64,000 nt of DNA, taken from contig OZ005705.1 of the NCBI GenBank assembly GCA_963930775.1, forward strand, positions 3,720,001-3,784,000. Reading direction: 5' to 3'. The stretch's first letter is position 1, and each line of letters starts with the position of its first letter. The notes under the pieces were generated by a model. It saw nothing but the letters and a program-made list of their open reading frames with translations. It did no database searches and was not told the origin of the DNA. Position numbers and translations under genes: made by a program. The DNA comes from Cliona cf. orientalis (Eukaryota; Porifera; Demospongiae; Clionaida; Clionaidae). Positions 46,801 to 57,452 of the stretch are shown here, piece after piece.

Positions 46801-47879
46801 GGTGTACATGTATACTCCTCAGTATGTTTTAGTACTTGGTGATGTCGGATAGCAGATATTCAATTTCACACTTACAGAGGCTGTATCTAGTTTATGTACT
46901 GAAAAGGGGAATGCTACATTTGTTCACTGGGCTATCGTCAAGAATAGCTGCTACACACACCTTGCTTTTCTTGTTATATCTGGTACCCCACATTTCCGGA
47001 GTTCTTGGGAAGTTCCTGACAAAGTTCAATCCATGGAAGTGTACACCATGCATTAATACAAATCTCCCATGATAACAGCTTATGCAATAGTAGAGAAGAG
47101 TGACTCTGCTGGGAAGGAAAGCTTTCGAGCACCATCACAGTACCCTAGGGCTAGAAATGGATAGTTTAACTTATAGATACTGCCAGGTAGTGGTCCCAGT
47201 TGGAAATTGTGCAGGGCACACCTACACTCCTGACCCTACAGGCGACTCTGTTACAGGGTGTCCAAAAAGAGGACATAGGTAGATTATCATCCTCAAGGAG
47301 ACGGTATGGTTGTACAGTTTAACTGTTCACTCCTACAGTTTCTCCATGACATGTAAGTAGAAGAAAGCGATTGGGAGCGATGGTTAGGTACCCTTGGTTC
47401 TACATGCCTACATAACTTCTATTCATTCTTCCATAGGAGTATCTTCCTTTGTGATTATGTTTGATAGACAGCTAAAGGAGCCAGATCAGGCTCAAGTATG
47501 TGCAAAATGCACCAACAAACATGCACTGAAATTACTAAACAACAGTTACACATAAAAAATGCAGGTTTTCCATACATGATGTATGGGTGGTTCCAGTCCC
47601 TCTGTCCTCTATGCTAAAGGTACACGTAACTTCTAAGACATGTATTATAAGTGGACAGGTTTAGTATCAGTTAGACCACACGTCCTGGTGGTATAAATCC
47701 CCAAGGCCATAATTTACTGTGATTTATACCAGGTTACCATGGTTTCAACATGCATGTGGTTAATTAATGTGCATACATGAACCGTACACATAACCATCTT
47801 CATTTGGCATTTCAGTGATCTGACTAATCTTTAGCCATAGTGCTCAGAGTCACATAGAGTGAACTGACACCATTCAACA

Positions 47880-48408
47880 AAGGGCTGGTGCTTTGGACGA
47901 GTCAGAACTCAGAATACCAAAGTCTCTCAACTTCTTCCTCTATCAGTGGTTGAGTAGATTTCTTTTTTTATACACCTATATTCCACTGGCACCAAGCTCT
48001 CGGTAGGGCCTATCAGTTGAAGCATTCAGTTCCCTGAAAGCAAGATTTTTCCTACACAGCAGTGATTGCATGTAGCGGTAGATCCCACACAGATTGTATC
48101 TGGCGGATTAAGTTGTCAGTTAGCCCTCCTGGTGCCTTAACTTGGTGAGCCATATTTTATGTATTGCAGCATTACGGTCACAATCTGTTTGCTCCAAAGA
48201 TCCAACGGATACATTTAGATCTCAGTAGCCAATCACTGAACACTTTAACACACCATCTGCTTGATACTGGTACAAATGGCTTGGTAAAAGAGGACAGTTC
48301 GGTATCACTGATGGGATTACCAAACTGCGACTTCTTATCTTTTTGTGCTTCAGCATTGTATATAAGCCTTTGGGATGCTTCAGTGTTATGTGAGTTGGTC
48401 ATTGACAC
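47880..48408 (-). pseudogene. Crypton-like recombinase N-terminal remnant
   Basis: The open frame 48408-48178 contains FTKPFVPVSSRWCVKVFSDW, the helical core-binding motif of Crypton-derived proteins (the family behind KCTD1/ZMYM C-termini). Below it, frame-shifted pieces read LIEEEVERLWYSEF and SSKAPALLNGVSSL, which fit the following segment. Opposite in direction to the remnant at 48780. Confidence 0.55.
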
Positions 48409-48779
48409 ATAAGGAAGTGGATTTAGATAAGTTCTTAATCGTTAGTTACCCACCACATTGTGGTGCCCGACTGTGAAAGGTCGATATTTTCAATGTAAGA
48501 CTCCTGCCAAGTTGAAGTCACTCCCCAAATCTTCCAAACTACAACCAGCTTTAATTGACACTACCTGCATTTGTAGCTCACGTAACTACCTACTTTAGCT
48601 CACACAACTACATGTACCTGGACCCACCAAAACAGGTTGACCTTTGGATCTATGCAAAGGAGGATTGCAAGATTTCCGAGTTCCAAACAAGCAAGTCCCA
48701 AAGTATAGATGCCCCAAAGCTCAAGACAGGTGCTTTGCTTATCACTGGACTTATTACCTATCTAAACTAGCATTCCTAA

Positions 48780-49120
48780 GCAACACTTTATACATGTGAC
48801 CCCTTGGTGCCATTCCTGCAGCTGCTCATGTTTCCTGAACTACGAATACCCCGTAAGGGAAACATGCTATTTCTCACATTTTGACCAAGATGTATAGCGA
48901 TGCTGTTACAGTAATGGAGAAAAACAAACCATTCTTTATGCATTACTGGAGCAACATCTCTCTTTGAGAAACAAGTTGCCGAAAAGATAGTGAAGGAAAG
49001 AACCAGGCACGGAAGCCAGACTGCTTTGAGAATGTATGAGCATACTAGCAGTGCTCAGCATAAGGCCGTGTTGAGTAACTTGAGTGGATCTAAGAGAAAT
49101 TTCAAAAAAGAGATGCACGA
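48780..49120 (+). pseudogene. Crypton-like tyrosine recombinase C-terminal remnant
   Basis: Broken frames read GKHAISHILTKMYSDAV, then SLFEKQVAEKIVKERTRHGS and ALRMYEHTSSAQHKAVLSNL. These correspond to the end of a tyrosine recombinase catalytic domain, with the histidine of ERT-H and the tyrosine in RMYEH at the expected places. The upstream arginine of HSLR is lost here (reads MHYWSN). Non-functional. Confidence 0.6.
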
Positions 49121-49519
49121 AGAATAACCAGCAAATTAGGCAAAAGTGTCTACAGCTGGAAAGGAGTGACTACATCCCAGAGAATTGTATATTGACTGTT
49201 TATGCAAGAGGATCAATGGATAATGTCCAACCACTTCAAAGTAATGCATTTTCTGCCAGCTCATCCTCAGATAACGAATCTGATATGGATTATTCTTTGT
49301 CAATATTGTTCACTTAATCCCATAAGGTTTGAGTATCCCGTCTCTTGTAACTAACTGATTTACCCAAGGCATCACCTCATCATTCTTTATTCTTTAAATT
49401 ATCTCTTGTCCCCACACGGTTACTTTGTTCCCGGATTGATGGGCAAAACTCAAGAATAACGACAAAGTAAGGCATAATATGATACGAAATAGCCAGATTG
49501 CTAACTGTAGCTACTGTGG

Positions 49520-49914
49520 CTTAGCCCAGGAGAAAAGGAACGCGTGCGCGCGCAGTTTATTGTCGAAAATACGCAGTTTTTATGCCAATTTTTGCACGTA
49601 TTATCGCACGGTACCGCCCCAAACCGTTTATTTCCAGTGTGATCGAAAACAAAGTTAAGAAAGGAGCGCTTCGATTCTGTGCGTGTTCGAACCTTCGGCT
49701 GCTAAGCTTCAACGACCCTGAGTATCGCTTGTTACAAGCTTGCTTTAATGTCAAAACGCCATCGTCGTTAATTCTTGAACTGCTTGCACCCGCGCGTTTG
49801 GGCGTGACCGGACGTTGAAGGATCAATATTTCACGTATATCCGCGGATATCCGTGTTGTATCCACCAACGCTCGCACTAACCGCGTATTTGCGTGGTCCT
49901 TTTCACCCAGGAGG
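49520..49914. other. CpG-richer block, possible TIR element
   Basis: A GC- and CpG-richer stretch within AT-rich DNA. Its edges show weak inverted similarity (CCCAGGAGAAAAGGAACGCG against CCTGGGTGAAAAGGACCACG). Open frames exist on both strands but neither has a recognisable domain. Confidence 0.35.
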
Positions 49915-50144
49915 GACTCTTAGACTAATGTCCACATTTTATAGTCAAAGGAGGGGCTTACACATCAGACCAAAATACCTATGCAGGAACTCGCTGAAAG
50001 TGAAGGGGGGCTTATGTGTGAGGGGGGCATAATTGTGCAATTCTACCACATTTGTATTATCCAGGGGGTTATGGAGGTATATAGGCCTAGGTGGCCCTTT
50101 GTATTATTGCATGTGTGTACAGCATAATGCACATACTACATGTA

Positions 50145-50649
50145 CAGTATCGGTCAAAAAACGTTGACATTTTCATTATCCGTCTACCTGTTTGTACGGC
50201 ATGCAATGCCTGTTCCATTGCCGTCTGTTCGTTCCGTTCCATGGTATAGAACGGGCTATCAAATTAATTGCTACAGTTGCTTCCTGTTTTGGTACAAGCT
50301 GGGCTGGCCCACTAGGTACTTGCAAAAGCTAGTTGTAGCCCAGGTGTAGATGGCCACCAGTGAGTTGACCTCTAATGAGATAACAATCCCATCACTGCTT
50401 GAGTGACTAGACCCAAGTACTGTAAACTATGGTTAGGTATATAGCCCACACTACGAGTTAGATAGTGCTTCCAGTAGTACTAACACCCATTCCACAGTAC
50501 AGAGCATGCTGCCTAGCCCAGTACACAACTGCAGGAAGAGAATGAAACGGAATGGACGGTGCTAGTCCGTGTTTGCAATGCTTCGTTTTGCAAGCGTACA
50601 AACGGTACGGACGGCAGCGGAAACAGCAACGATTTTTTGACTGCTACTG
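50145..50649. mobile_element. TA-flanked MITE with CAGTA ends
   Basis: Ends CAGTATCGGTCAAAAAACGT and inverted CAGTAGCAGTCAAAAAATCG, bordered by TA at 50143-50144 and 50650-50651. The subterminal CCGTCNG and GTACGG repeats pair within it. Non-coding, Tc1/mariner/pogo-type by its duplication. Confidence 0.8.
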
Positions 50650-50940
50650 TATCTACTGATACATGTATATAGAATGAGTACTAAGGGGTGGGCATGAGAG
50701 GGCGATGTACTCCTTTCAGCACAGAATTGGAAGTTGAAGATAATTAATTTTATGAGTCAAATGTGCATAAGAGCTACACTATTAGTACATCTGGCCTTCT
50801 ATATGTATATACAAGAATGAATGGTGGCCAAACTCTCAAGGAAGTAGGGATTCAAGGGGAGGGGAATAAATCCTCCGATCTTCCCTCCTCTGCAAACACA
50901 AAATGCAACCCTGGATAACGAGTTTGACAATTATACCTAC

Positions 50941-51091
50941 CTTGGCATGTGCAGTGACTACCTTTGATCTGATAGAGTGTAGTTGGCTCACAAACTCTTC
51001 TGGGCAATTAGCACAGTAGTATACAGATGACACTGGTGGGTGGTGGAAGTCTAGAGCATATGGCAAATGACAGCTATCAAATCTGGGGAAC
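50941..51091 (-). CDS. Lgl/tomosyn-like gene, exon a
   Basis: The most 5' exon placed, bounded by GATTCAG and GTAGGT. It encodes FPRFDSCHLPYALDFHHPPV then SSVYYCANCPEEFVSQLHSI. In tomosyn the matching strand pair reads FP-F--PYP-D-H-SPV, then an aromatic-rich strand ending in DCP, and LYSIG. The first base finishes a codon from an upstream exon that I could not find. Upstream blades normally contain an LLEKDLVVIDL-type strand; none is visible between here and 64 kb. Confidence 0.75.
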
Positions 51092-51365
51092 CTGAATCAA
51101 ACAAGAAACTATATTACAACGTTTACACACATACTGTAGTTTCCAGGGCAAGCACCCACTCCCAGGTAAGTGCCTATGCACTGTGTTTCATGGTGTCAAT
51201 GTAGCAAGCCCCATACAAATGTATTTATATCTCGGATAAGTGCCCATGCCCATGCAGGCGAAAATCGCAAGTTATGGTTACGGGTGCTTATCAGAGATTA
51301 GCAGAATAGAGTAAGACAGGGTACACCCAGCTTCAAATGTCATTCTACTTGCACATGATAAAGTA

Positions 51366-51470
51366 TTAGTTCACACCAAGGTCTTGAATGATCTCAGGTA
51401 TTCCACTATTGTACAGTTCTGTTACTCCAGTCGTTCTAAGACAATGGTTGATTTTATTTCCCTTGATTCC
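51366..51470 (-). pseudogene. Crypton-like recombinase fragment
   Basis: Minus-strand frame reads INHCLRTTGVTELYNSGIPE then IIQDLGVN and a stop, matching the 'NHSLR-TG-T-LF--GV-E' arginine-containing motif of Crypton-type recombinases. Only this segment is present. Confidence 0.6.
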
Positions 51471-51654
51471 TGCTTGTTTGTATAATAGTTTTTTCTGTAA
51501 CATGTCTCTTCCCACAGGAACAGAAGCATACCAAGGAGCACTTGGATCAGCAGGTACCCACTTGCAAATGATGAAGATAGCTAGAATGTGTCATGTTCAA
51601 ATGCATCTGGTGGTAATTTCCATATGTAATTGTCCATGATATTCATGGGGCATC

Positions 51655-53368
51655 CACTACTAGACAGTATTCTCATGAAATGTTCATGAAAGGTATAGGA
51701 AAACCCTATGAACTCATAAAATGATACCATGAAACTCGCGTCATAGCCAAATCCTAGGATATTCATGGGACATGAAAATCCCATGAAATAATTTCATGGG
51801 ATATGAAATACCTATAATTTTACCAAAAACCTATGAAAATAGAAATCATAGGTTTCAACAAACCTATGAAATAGTACAAAAGCTATGAAATTAATTTCAT
51901 GGGATTATATAGGATATGAAAATGCCATGAAATAATTTTCATGGGATATGAAATATCCATGAAAACAAAAGTCATAGGCTTTAATGAACCTATGATAAAG
52001 ATTTCATGGGATTTTCATGGAGACGACTGTGCACATGCATCGCATGTGACATGGGTGCAGTGGCAGCTGCTTCTATTTTAAATCCTAGCTCACAATAGTT
52101 TGTTTAAGATGGCAGTTCAGTAGAACAGCTAGACCAAGTTGTTAGAGCCTAGCTCTCTTAGCTTAGTTGGCTGTGTGGTGAACCATCTATCTGGACATCC
52201 CTATCAAAAGTGCACCTACTGAACAGCTGTTAGAAAGAAAGAAGAAACTCCAAGTTTTCAGATGCTAAGGGAATTTCCTTGTAAGAATTAGCATGCAATG
52301 TGGAAGCAGTAATTATTAGGTCTAAGAGTTGGTTGTGAGCAAGCCTATTAGTGAGTATTGGGTTGTCAAGTCAATAACCTATTTAAACTCCTGTATCAGT
52401 ATGTATTAATTTTGATCATAGCTGTAACATAGTATTATTGTGATTCAATTGGTCTGGAGGAGGTGTTTATTTCTCAAAGATACGTGTACCTATAAAATTC
52501 ATAGCTTGAAGCTTGACACCAAGCTTAATTGGTTCTTATACTATAATATCTTGCCTATCAATAGTTTGGTGGTAGATTCGACATTTAAACCAGTCGCCAT
52601 TATGCTAGCTTAGTGGCAGGTGCTATTGGTCAGCTGCAGTGAGGAGTGTGGGTTAAAGTTTGTGCCGTATCACACTGTACTGACGGGACATGTGGTTTGG
52701 GAGATAATACGGTCTACATTTTATCTGAGCATTTATTCTTGGTATCAGCCACATTATCCCATACTTGTGCCTTGTATCCATGGATACAAGAAAGATAGCC
52801 TAGTTGAGGCACCTATATCCAAGTACCTGTGGTTGAACACGCAACCACGAACTACGCAACCAATTCAGACAGGTTGAGTCCGTTTGGTGCCTGCTGTAGA
52901 GCTATAATATTATAGCAAGTTCACCTAAGAAGCAAAGGTAACAGTGACTTACCAGCATTAACTTGTCTGTTAATTAACTAAACTATATTCGTAGTATTAC
53001 TAATAGCAAAATTTCATAGGTAAATCATAGGCATATCATGACAATATATATACCATGAAGACTGCATGAAAATCCTAGCATTTTCATTGGCAAATATGCT
53101 ATGAAAACCCCATCAAATTACCCATGGTTTCATAGGTTGGAGTTTCATGGGGTTTTCATGGCTTTTGGTAGGTCAAAAATTTCATAGGTATTTCATTGGT
53201 CTATGTTTCATGGTAAAATCCTAGTATGTTCATGGTATATTCATGAGTAAGTGACCCCATGAAATGTTAACGTTTCCTAGGGTTGATGGTCATGAAAATG
53301 ACATGATATGAACATGAAATTATTCATGTGAATTTCATAGGGATTTCATACAAATACGTCTACTAGTG
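51655..53368. mobile_element. non-autonomous CACTA-type transposon
   Basis: Ends CACTACTAGAC and inverted CACTAGTAGAC, flanked by the 3-bp duplication ATC (51652-51654 and 53369-53371), as expected for the CACTA/EnSpm class. Both subterminal regions, about 51660-52030 and 53010-53350, are packed with repeats of TTTCATGG and CCATGAAA in both orientations; subterminal repeats are transposase binding arrays in this class. The centre has no recognisable transposase. Confidence 0.8.
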
Positions 53369-53420
53369 ATCTCTCCCCCACTTCCAGGCAAGCATATATT
53401 GGAACTACTTTCTTCTATAC

Positions 53421-53597
53421 CTGAATTTTCTTGAAAGTGCCATTATAATTTTTAGATACATTTTCATGGTAGACGTACTGGTCTGGATTCAACATTCTTG
53501 TTACTTGTGACAATTTTAGCAATCTGTGATCTGATGGCGTTGGGTGGTACTTAGCAAGGTCTGAAAGTTGCTCATTAACAAAGTTAACGTGAAAGTG
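53421..53597 (-). CDS. candidate exon, unrecognised protein
   Basis: A 177-base open stretch between CACTTCAG and GTATAG, 59 codons with no stop. It reads HFHVNFVNEQLSDLAKYHPT, then LLKLSQVTRMLNPDQYVYHE and NGTFKKIQ. Composition and clean splice signals favour a true exon. Phase 0 on both sides means it does not join exon a (which needs one leading base), so it may belong to another minus-strand gene. Confidence 0.4.
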
Positions 53598-53904
53598 CTG
53601 AAGTGAAGTGGAAGAGGCTCAATTTTTGCAGGCAAGTGTAAGCGAGAGTGGCTCACTTGCACTAGCTGAAGGAGGAGGAACCGGAACTAGTAGAGGGGAG
53701 TGGTTTGATAAAAGGGTGGAGTTTATCAGCCATGGCTGCACAGTTGGTTCTATCGCACATGCCCAAACAAAAATGAGAGATGGAGTAAGCACAAATGCAT
53801 CTTTCATCCTTTCAGATACTATACGTGTTGAAATTCAGTACATGATTTCTGTTTTAGCACTGGCAGTAGAAAAGATAGACTACCAGCTGGTTGTTATATC
53901 ACAG

Positions 53905-54005
53905 GTGCGAGGGATGTATGGCATTTATTGCACTGAAGCCCGAGGGCCTTGTGCCCGAGGGTTGAGGCCACTAAATGCCATGCATCCCGAGTGTGCATGA
54001 TATAA
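53905..54005 (+). repeat. hairpin repeat, uninterrupted copy
   Basis: AAGCCCGAGGGCCTTGTGCC and outer arms TGGCATTTA / TAAATGCCA. Same family as 8690-9225, showing its structure without the MULE-type insertion. Confidence 0.65.
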
Positions 54006-54078
54006 CTAGTCTATATCCCGTGGGCATAGCTACCACAGATGTACATAGAACACTAAAGTAAAGGCAAGGTTATCTTAC

Positions 54079-54206
54079 TCGAAACAGACACACAAAGCCG
54101 CTCTCTGAGTCAAGTTCTCGAACCTCAATCGAACTTCTAAGTTCTGAACGTCTCGTGACTGAGGGGTGTGGTCAAATCCACACAGCTCCAGTATGGCTCC
54201 AGCCAT
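54079..54206 (-). CDS. candidate first exon, unrecognised
   Basis: ATG at 54206 opens MAGAILELCGFDHTPQSRDV then QNLEVRLRFENLTQRAALCV, ending two bases into a codon at GTAAGA. The surrounding 54040-54300 is richer in CpG and TCGAG-type sequence than its neighbours, as would suit a promoter region. No family recognised; its phase does not match 53421-53597. Confidence 0.35.
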
Positions 54207-54760
54207 CCGACTCTTCACGATGAACTACCATCGTTAGCGTGACCTGCAATGTCGAGCTCAGAAGCCAAGAAACGAAGCTCGAGCTGTTGACTATCCTAAA
54301 ATCAAGGCTACATGCCTACGCAGTAAGCTTACCTAGATATGCGTATACTGTGTTGACTCGCTATCGCGTATCCTACTTTTAACTTCGTATCTCTCCAACT
54401 CTTTTATAACTTCTTTCTATATTATAATCAGGTTTCTTGAGTAATTTTTTTCAATTTTGGATGATTATTTATGGCCTTAAATGTACAGTTTTGATGGTTC
54501 ATTTTTGGGGAGCATGCCCCCAGACTCCATCAATACCTCTCAGAGAATTTGTTCTGGGGAGAATCCTGTCTCCTAGTACTGTAGTGTCCTGGGTAAGTGC
54601 CCATGGGTGTTCAATCATAACTACCTACCACAACATGATGTGCCTAACTGCACATCAAACTAGTGGGTGGAGTCAGCACAAAGACAAAACTCAATCATGA
54701 TTACTGTGTGTTTTAGATGTGTGACGTGGTTCAACTGATTACATATATACATCGAAAAAT

Positions 54761-55290
54761 ATTTTTCAGACAGTCATTTTTCTTATATAGTCCGTGTCAT
54801 TACATGAGGGCATGGATATGCGTCTTGGATGCGCCCAGTTGCTATGAACGCGCAGCGCGGGCAGAGAGAAAGTCCGCATTACAAGGCTCGGGATTGGTCA
54901 GGACTGCAGGGCCGTGTGCACAAAGAAGAGTAGCCTTAATGCCTCGGGACATAGATACAGCTAGAGACGCACTGTTGAACAATTGGCACAAAAGCGCTGC
55001 GCGTTTCGAGAGGCCTGCTCAGCAGGCGAGGTCTGTCTTGTCATACCTGTCAGTAGTCCTGTAGCGACGTTCAAGCAGAGTGAGAATGTCACGATTGCAC
55101 ACTTAGTTGAAGCCAAAGCAAAAATCTATGCTTGCAGTGAGGGGTGTGGCCTGTGCAATAATTGGTACAGGTTCAAAGTTCACGCCGCTTCCATCTGCGC
55201 ATGTGCACAGTGCTAATGGATAATCTTGCACTGGCAGGATACTGTATGTATGTATGTATGTATGTCTCCATGTTTTGTGAGCATGTACTG
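54761..55290 (+). repeat. dispersed repeat, family R copy 2
   Basis: Inverted relative to 3024-3556. It ends with a TATG tandem tract (about 55233-55264) and GAGCATGTACT. The tail-like microsatellite is compatible with a SINE, but no clear polymerase III promoter pair was found. Confidence 0.65.
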
Positions 55291-57248
55291 ATCATGCATA
55301 CTAGCCACATTATCCAATGATTGTGACATACTTGTTGTATTATAATAATATTGTGATTCTCGACAATAATATTGTTTTCTAGTGTTGGCTCCCTTGTTAC
55401 ACACAAGCAGGAAAAAAGAATTGGAGCATTAGGAAGCCTTTCAGGAAATAATTTACATTATGGGCATGTATAATGTTTCAAGACTATTCACACCTTTAAA
55501 GCAACCCTAGAATTTTCCAGGTACATGGTATGTTGATGACACTTTACTTAACATTCTGTATATTATAGCTATTTGGATGCCTCCTTTCAGCGTGTGGTCA
55601 TACTAAGTGTGTATCTAGGCTACGAGTTGTAACACTTTTTAGAAAGATTTTTCATTTATGCAGATCTTCACTCCATTTATCGCTGATAGTGTATCTATAC
55701 GCAGTGTTCTGGGTGCTTACCATGTGCTAAACCGTGAGAAAAATTAGTGAGTGGAATCAACGTATAAAAGCGATTGCAATAATAGTAACTCAATCATGAT
55801 CGCCACCTAGCTAGTGCGTTTTCAACACAAACAGTAGCTTTGTCGAAGTATAGAAGGTATATAATTATACAAAATTAGTGATCACGAGTATGCCAAATAG
55901 GTACAATCAAGCTAATAGTAGCCTACATATGTAGCTATTGAATGCAACGCATCCATTGGTAAGGATCTAGCCTTGGGGGCTCCCTATTTATGTACCCAAA
56001 ACAAGCACCAGGGTGCTTACTTAAGAATGGATGGTTGCCCAGGATACTACAGTAGATGCTCTAGAAAATCATGTTGATACAGCAAGTGAGCTTGCTTTGC
56101 TCGCTGACCCCTTATATTCACTACTTAGATATCCAATTAGACGGTGCTACCACAGAAGTTGGTGCAGGATGCAGCTTATATTCAGTTACTAGTTCGTGTT
56201 CGAGCGAACTTGAATAGGTTCTTTACTTTTTTTTAGACTTACATAAAATATATTGTGTAAGTTCAAGCAAAAATAAATATTAAAGATCACTACCAACATT
56301 CAGTGGCAAGAAATACACAAATTATTCGGCTGACAAACTGTTATGGATGGATGGACCGAGAGGCAGACAAATGCTTGGTAATAGGTGAGAGCATCATGAA
56401 AACCTAGCTTTGTCCGTAGGCTCTTTTCGGAGGGAGGGGAAAGACAGCCTAGAAACCACTGCATGAGCATGCGCCAACACTTACCAGCAAAACATGGTAA
56501 GCAAGATAGGTCCGTACATTCTTGGCATAATATTACAGTAATCACAAACTCTGTTCATAAGTACGCTAATTAAAATCATATTACTTTGCGATGGTGTGTG
56601 CATCCTTGGGTGTATCAGCATAGGACTTTGCTTAATATCATGTTGTGATGGTAAGAGTTGGCCCATGCACATGCAGAGAGCCTGGGGACAAGGCTACATG
56701 AAAACTATACTAAGAGTCTAGTATACCGTAGAATGTAGTTTGATTGCATATTTTTAATGATTGTGATTTTGGCTGGTCAGGCCTGCAAAGTGTAATAAAT
56801 ACGATAGTTGACACCGTACCACATACTACACAAGACACTAGAATTATTTCGCAAGCTTAATTATTGCTAGCACTAGAAAATCTCGCAATTCGCAATTGTT
56901 AAAATCTTGCAGTCAAAAGTCGACTACGTACGGTACTTCTTTAAAGAATCTGGATAAGTACAACAGAAAAACAACAAAATGAATATCATTAAAATTTAAT
57001 CCTGATAATGAATTGATGAACATTGCATAGAAGGTATATATACTCACTGAGTCAGCACTGCATGGCCATAATATATACGTAATCCACAAAGTACATAAAA
57101 ATTCGTACTAGAGTAAGTCAGCAAAAGTCGGACAACGTGAATAATCGGACGATGTTCCAGAGCGAGGTTGAAGGCATCCAGTCACTTCAATGGTATCAGG
57201 GGTTAGTATGACTAGTCGGTAACTAGCACAAGAGCAGAAGAGTCTCAC
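55291..57248. other. AT-rich stretch, nothing firm
   Basis: Short frames only. A minus-strand GTAAGT at about 56482 follows a short open stretch (MYGPILLTMFCW) but the frame has no recognisable content. Confidence 0.3.
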
Positions 57249-57300
57249 CTCCTCTCAGGGTAGTTTCTAGCCAGCTTTGAACCAGTAGTCCGAATTTCAT
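57249..57300 (-). CDS. candidate first coding exon, minus strand
   Basis: ATG at 57300 reads MKFGLLVQSWLETTLRG and reaches GTGAGA one base into the next codon. Upstream on the minus strand, the frame is open for about 60 bases more but with stops beyond. The promoter-like motifs at 57425-57452 support a transcription start. The protein family is not recognised. Confidence 0.3.
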
Positions 57301-57424
57301 GGAATATCGGCCAGATTCAACCAAACTACGGTCGGCTTCTCTCTCGGCGCGATGCCACCGACTCTTCTCGAGTCAATTCCACACAGACATAGGCCGGACC
57401 CTCCAGCAGCCAAGTCATGACTTA

Positions 57425-57452
57425 TGAGCCCCGCCCACTAACACTTCCGGGA
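57425..57452 (-). promoter_or_regulatory. GC box and ETS-like site
   Basis: On the minus strand CCCGGAAGTGTTAGTGGGCG followed by GGGC contains an ETS-type CGGAAGT and an Sp1-type GGGCGGGGC within 25 bases, typical of TATA-less animal promoters. It lies 125-150 bases upstream of the ATG at 57300. Motif evidence only. Confidence 0.35.

Larger units (their letters stand above)
41914..50940 (-). other. 9-kb intron between exons a and b
   Basis: Contains the foldback with a tRNA-like core (42065-42280), a hAT-type MITE, a gag remnant, the BEN-type gene-bearing element (44396-46546), a reverse transcriptase remnant, two Crypton-like remnants and a TA MITE (50145-50649). At 46700-47870 and 49915-50140 I see nothing else. 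Confidence 0.5.

Noticed and set aside
51519-51554. Plus-strand mini-exon between CCACAG and GTACCC
   Set aside because: Splice-like signals and a short open frame (EQKHTKEHLDQQ) but no neighbouring exons on that strand.
53608-54000. 130-codon plus-strand open frame
   Set aside because: Runs across a hairpin repeat and is antisense to a candidate exon; composition is mixed and no motif is recognisable.
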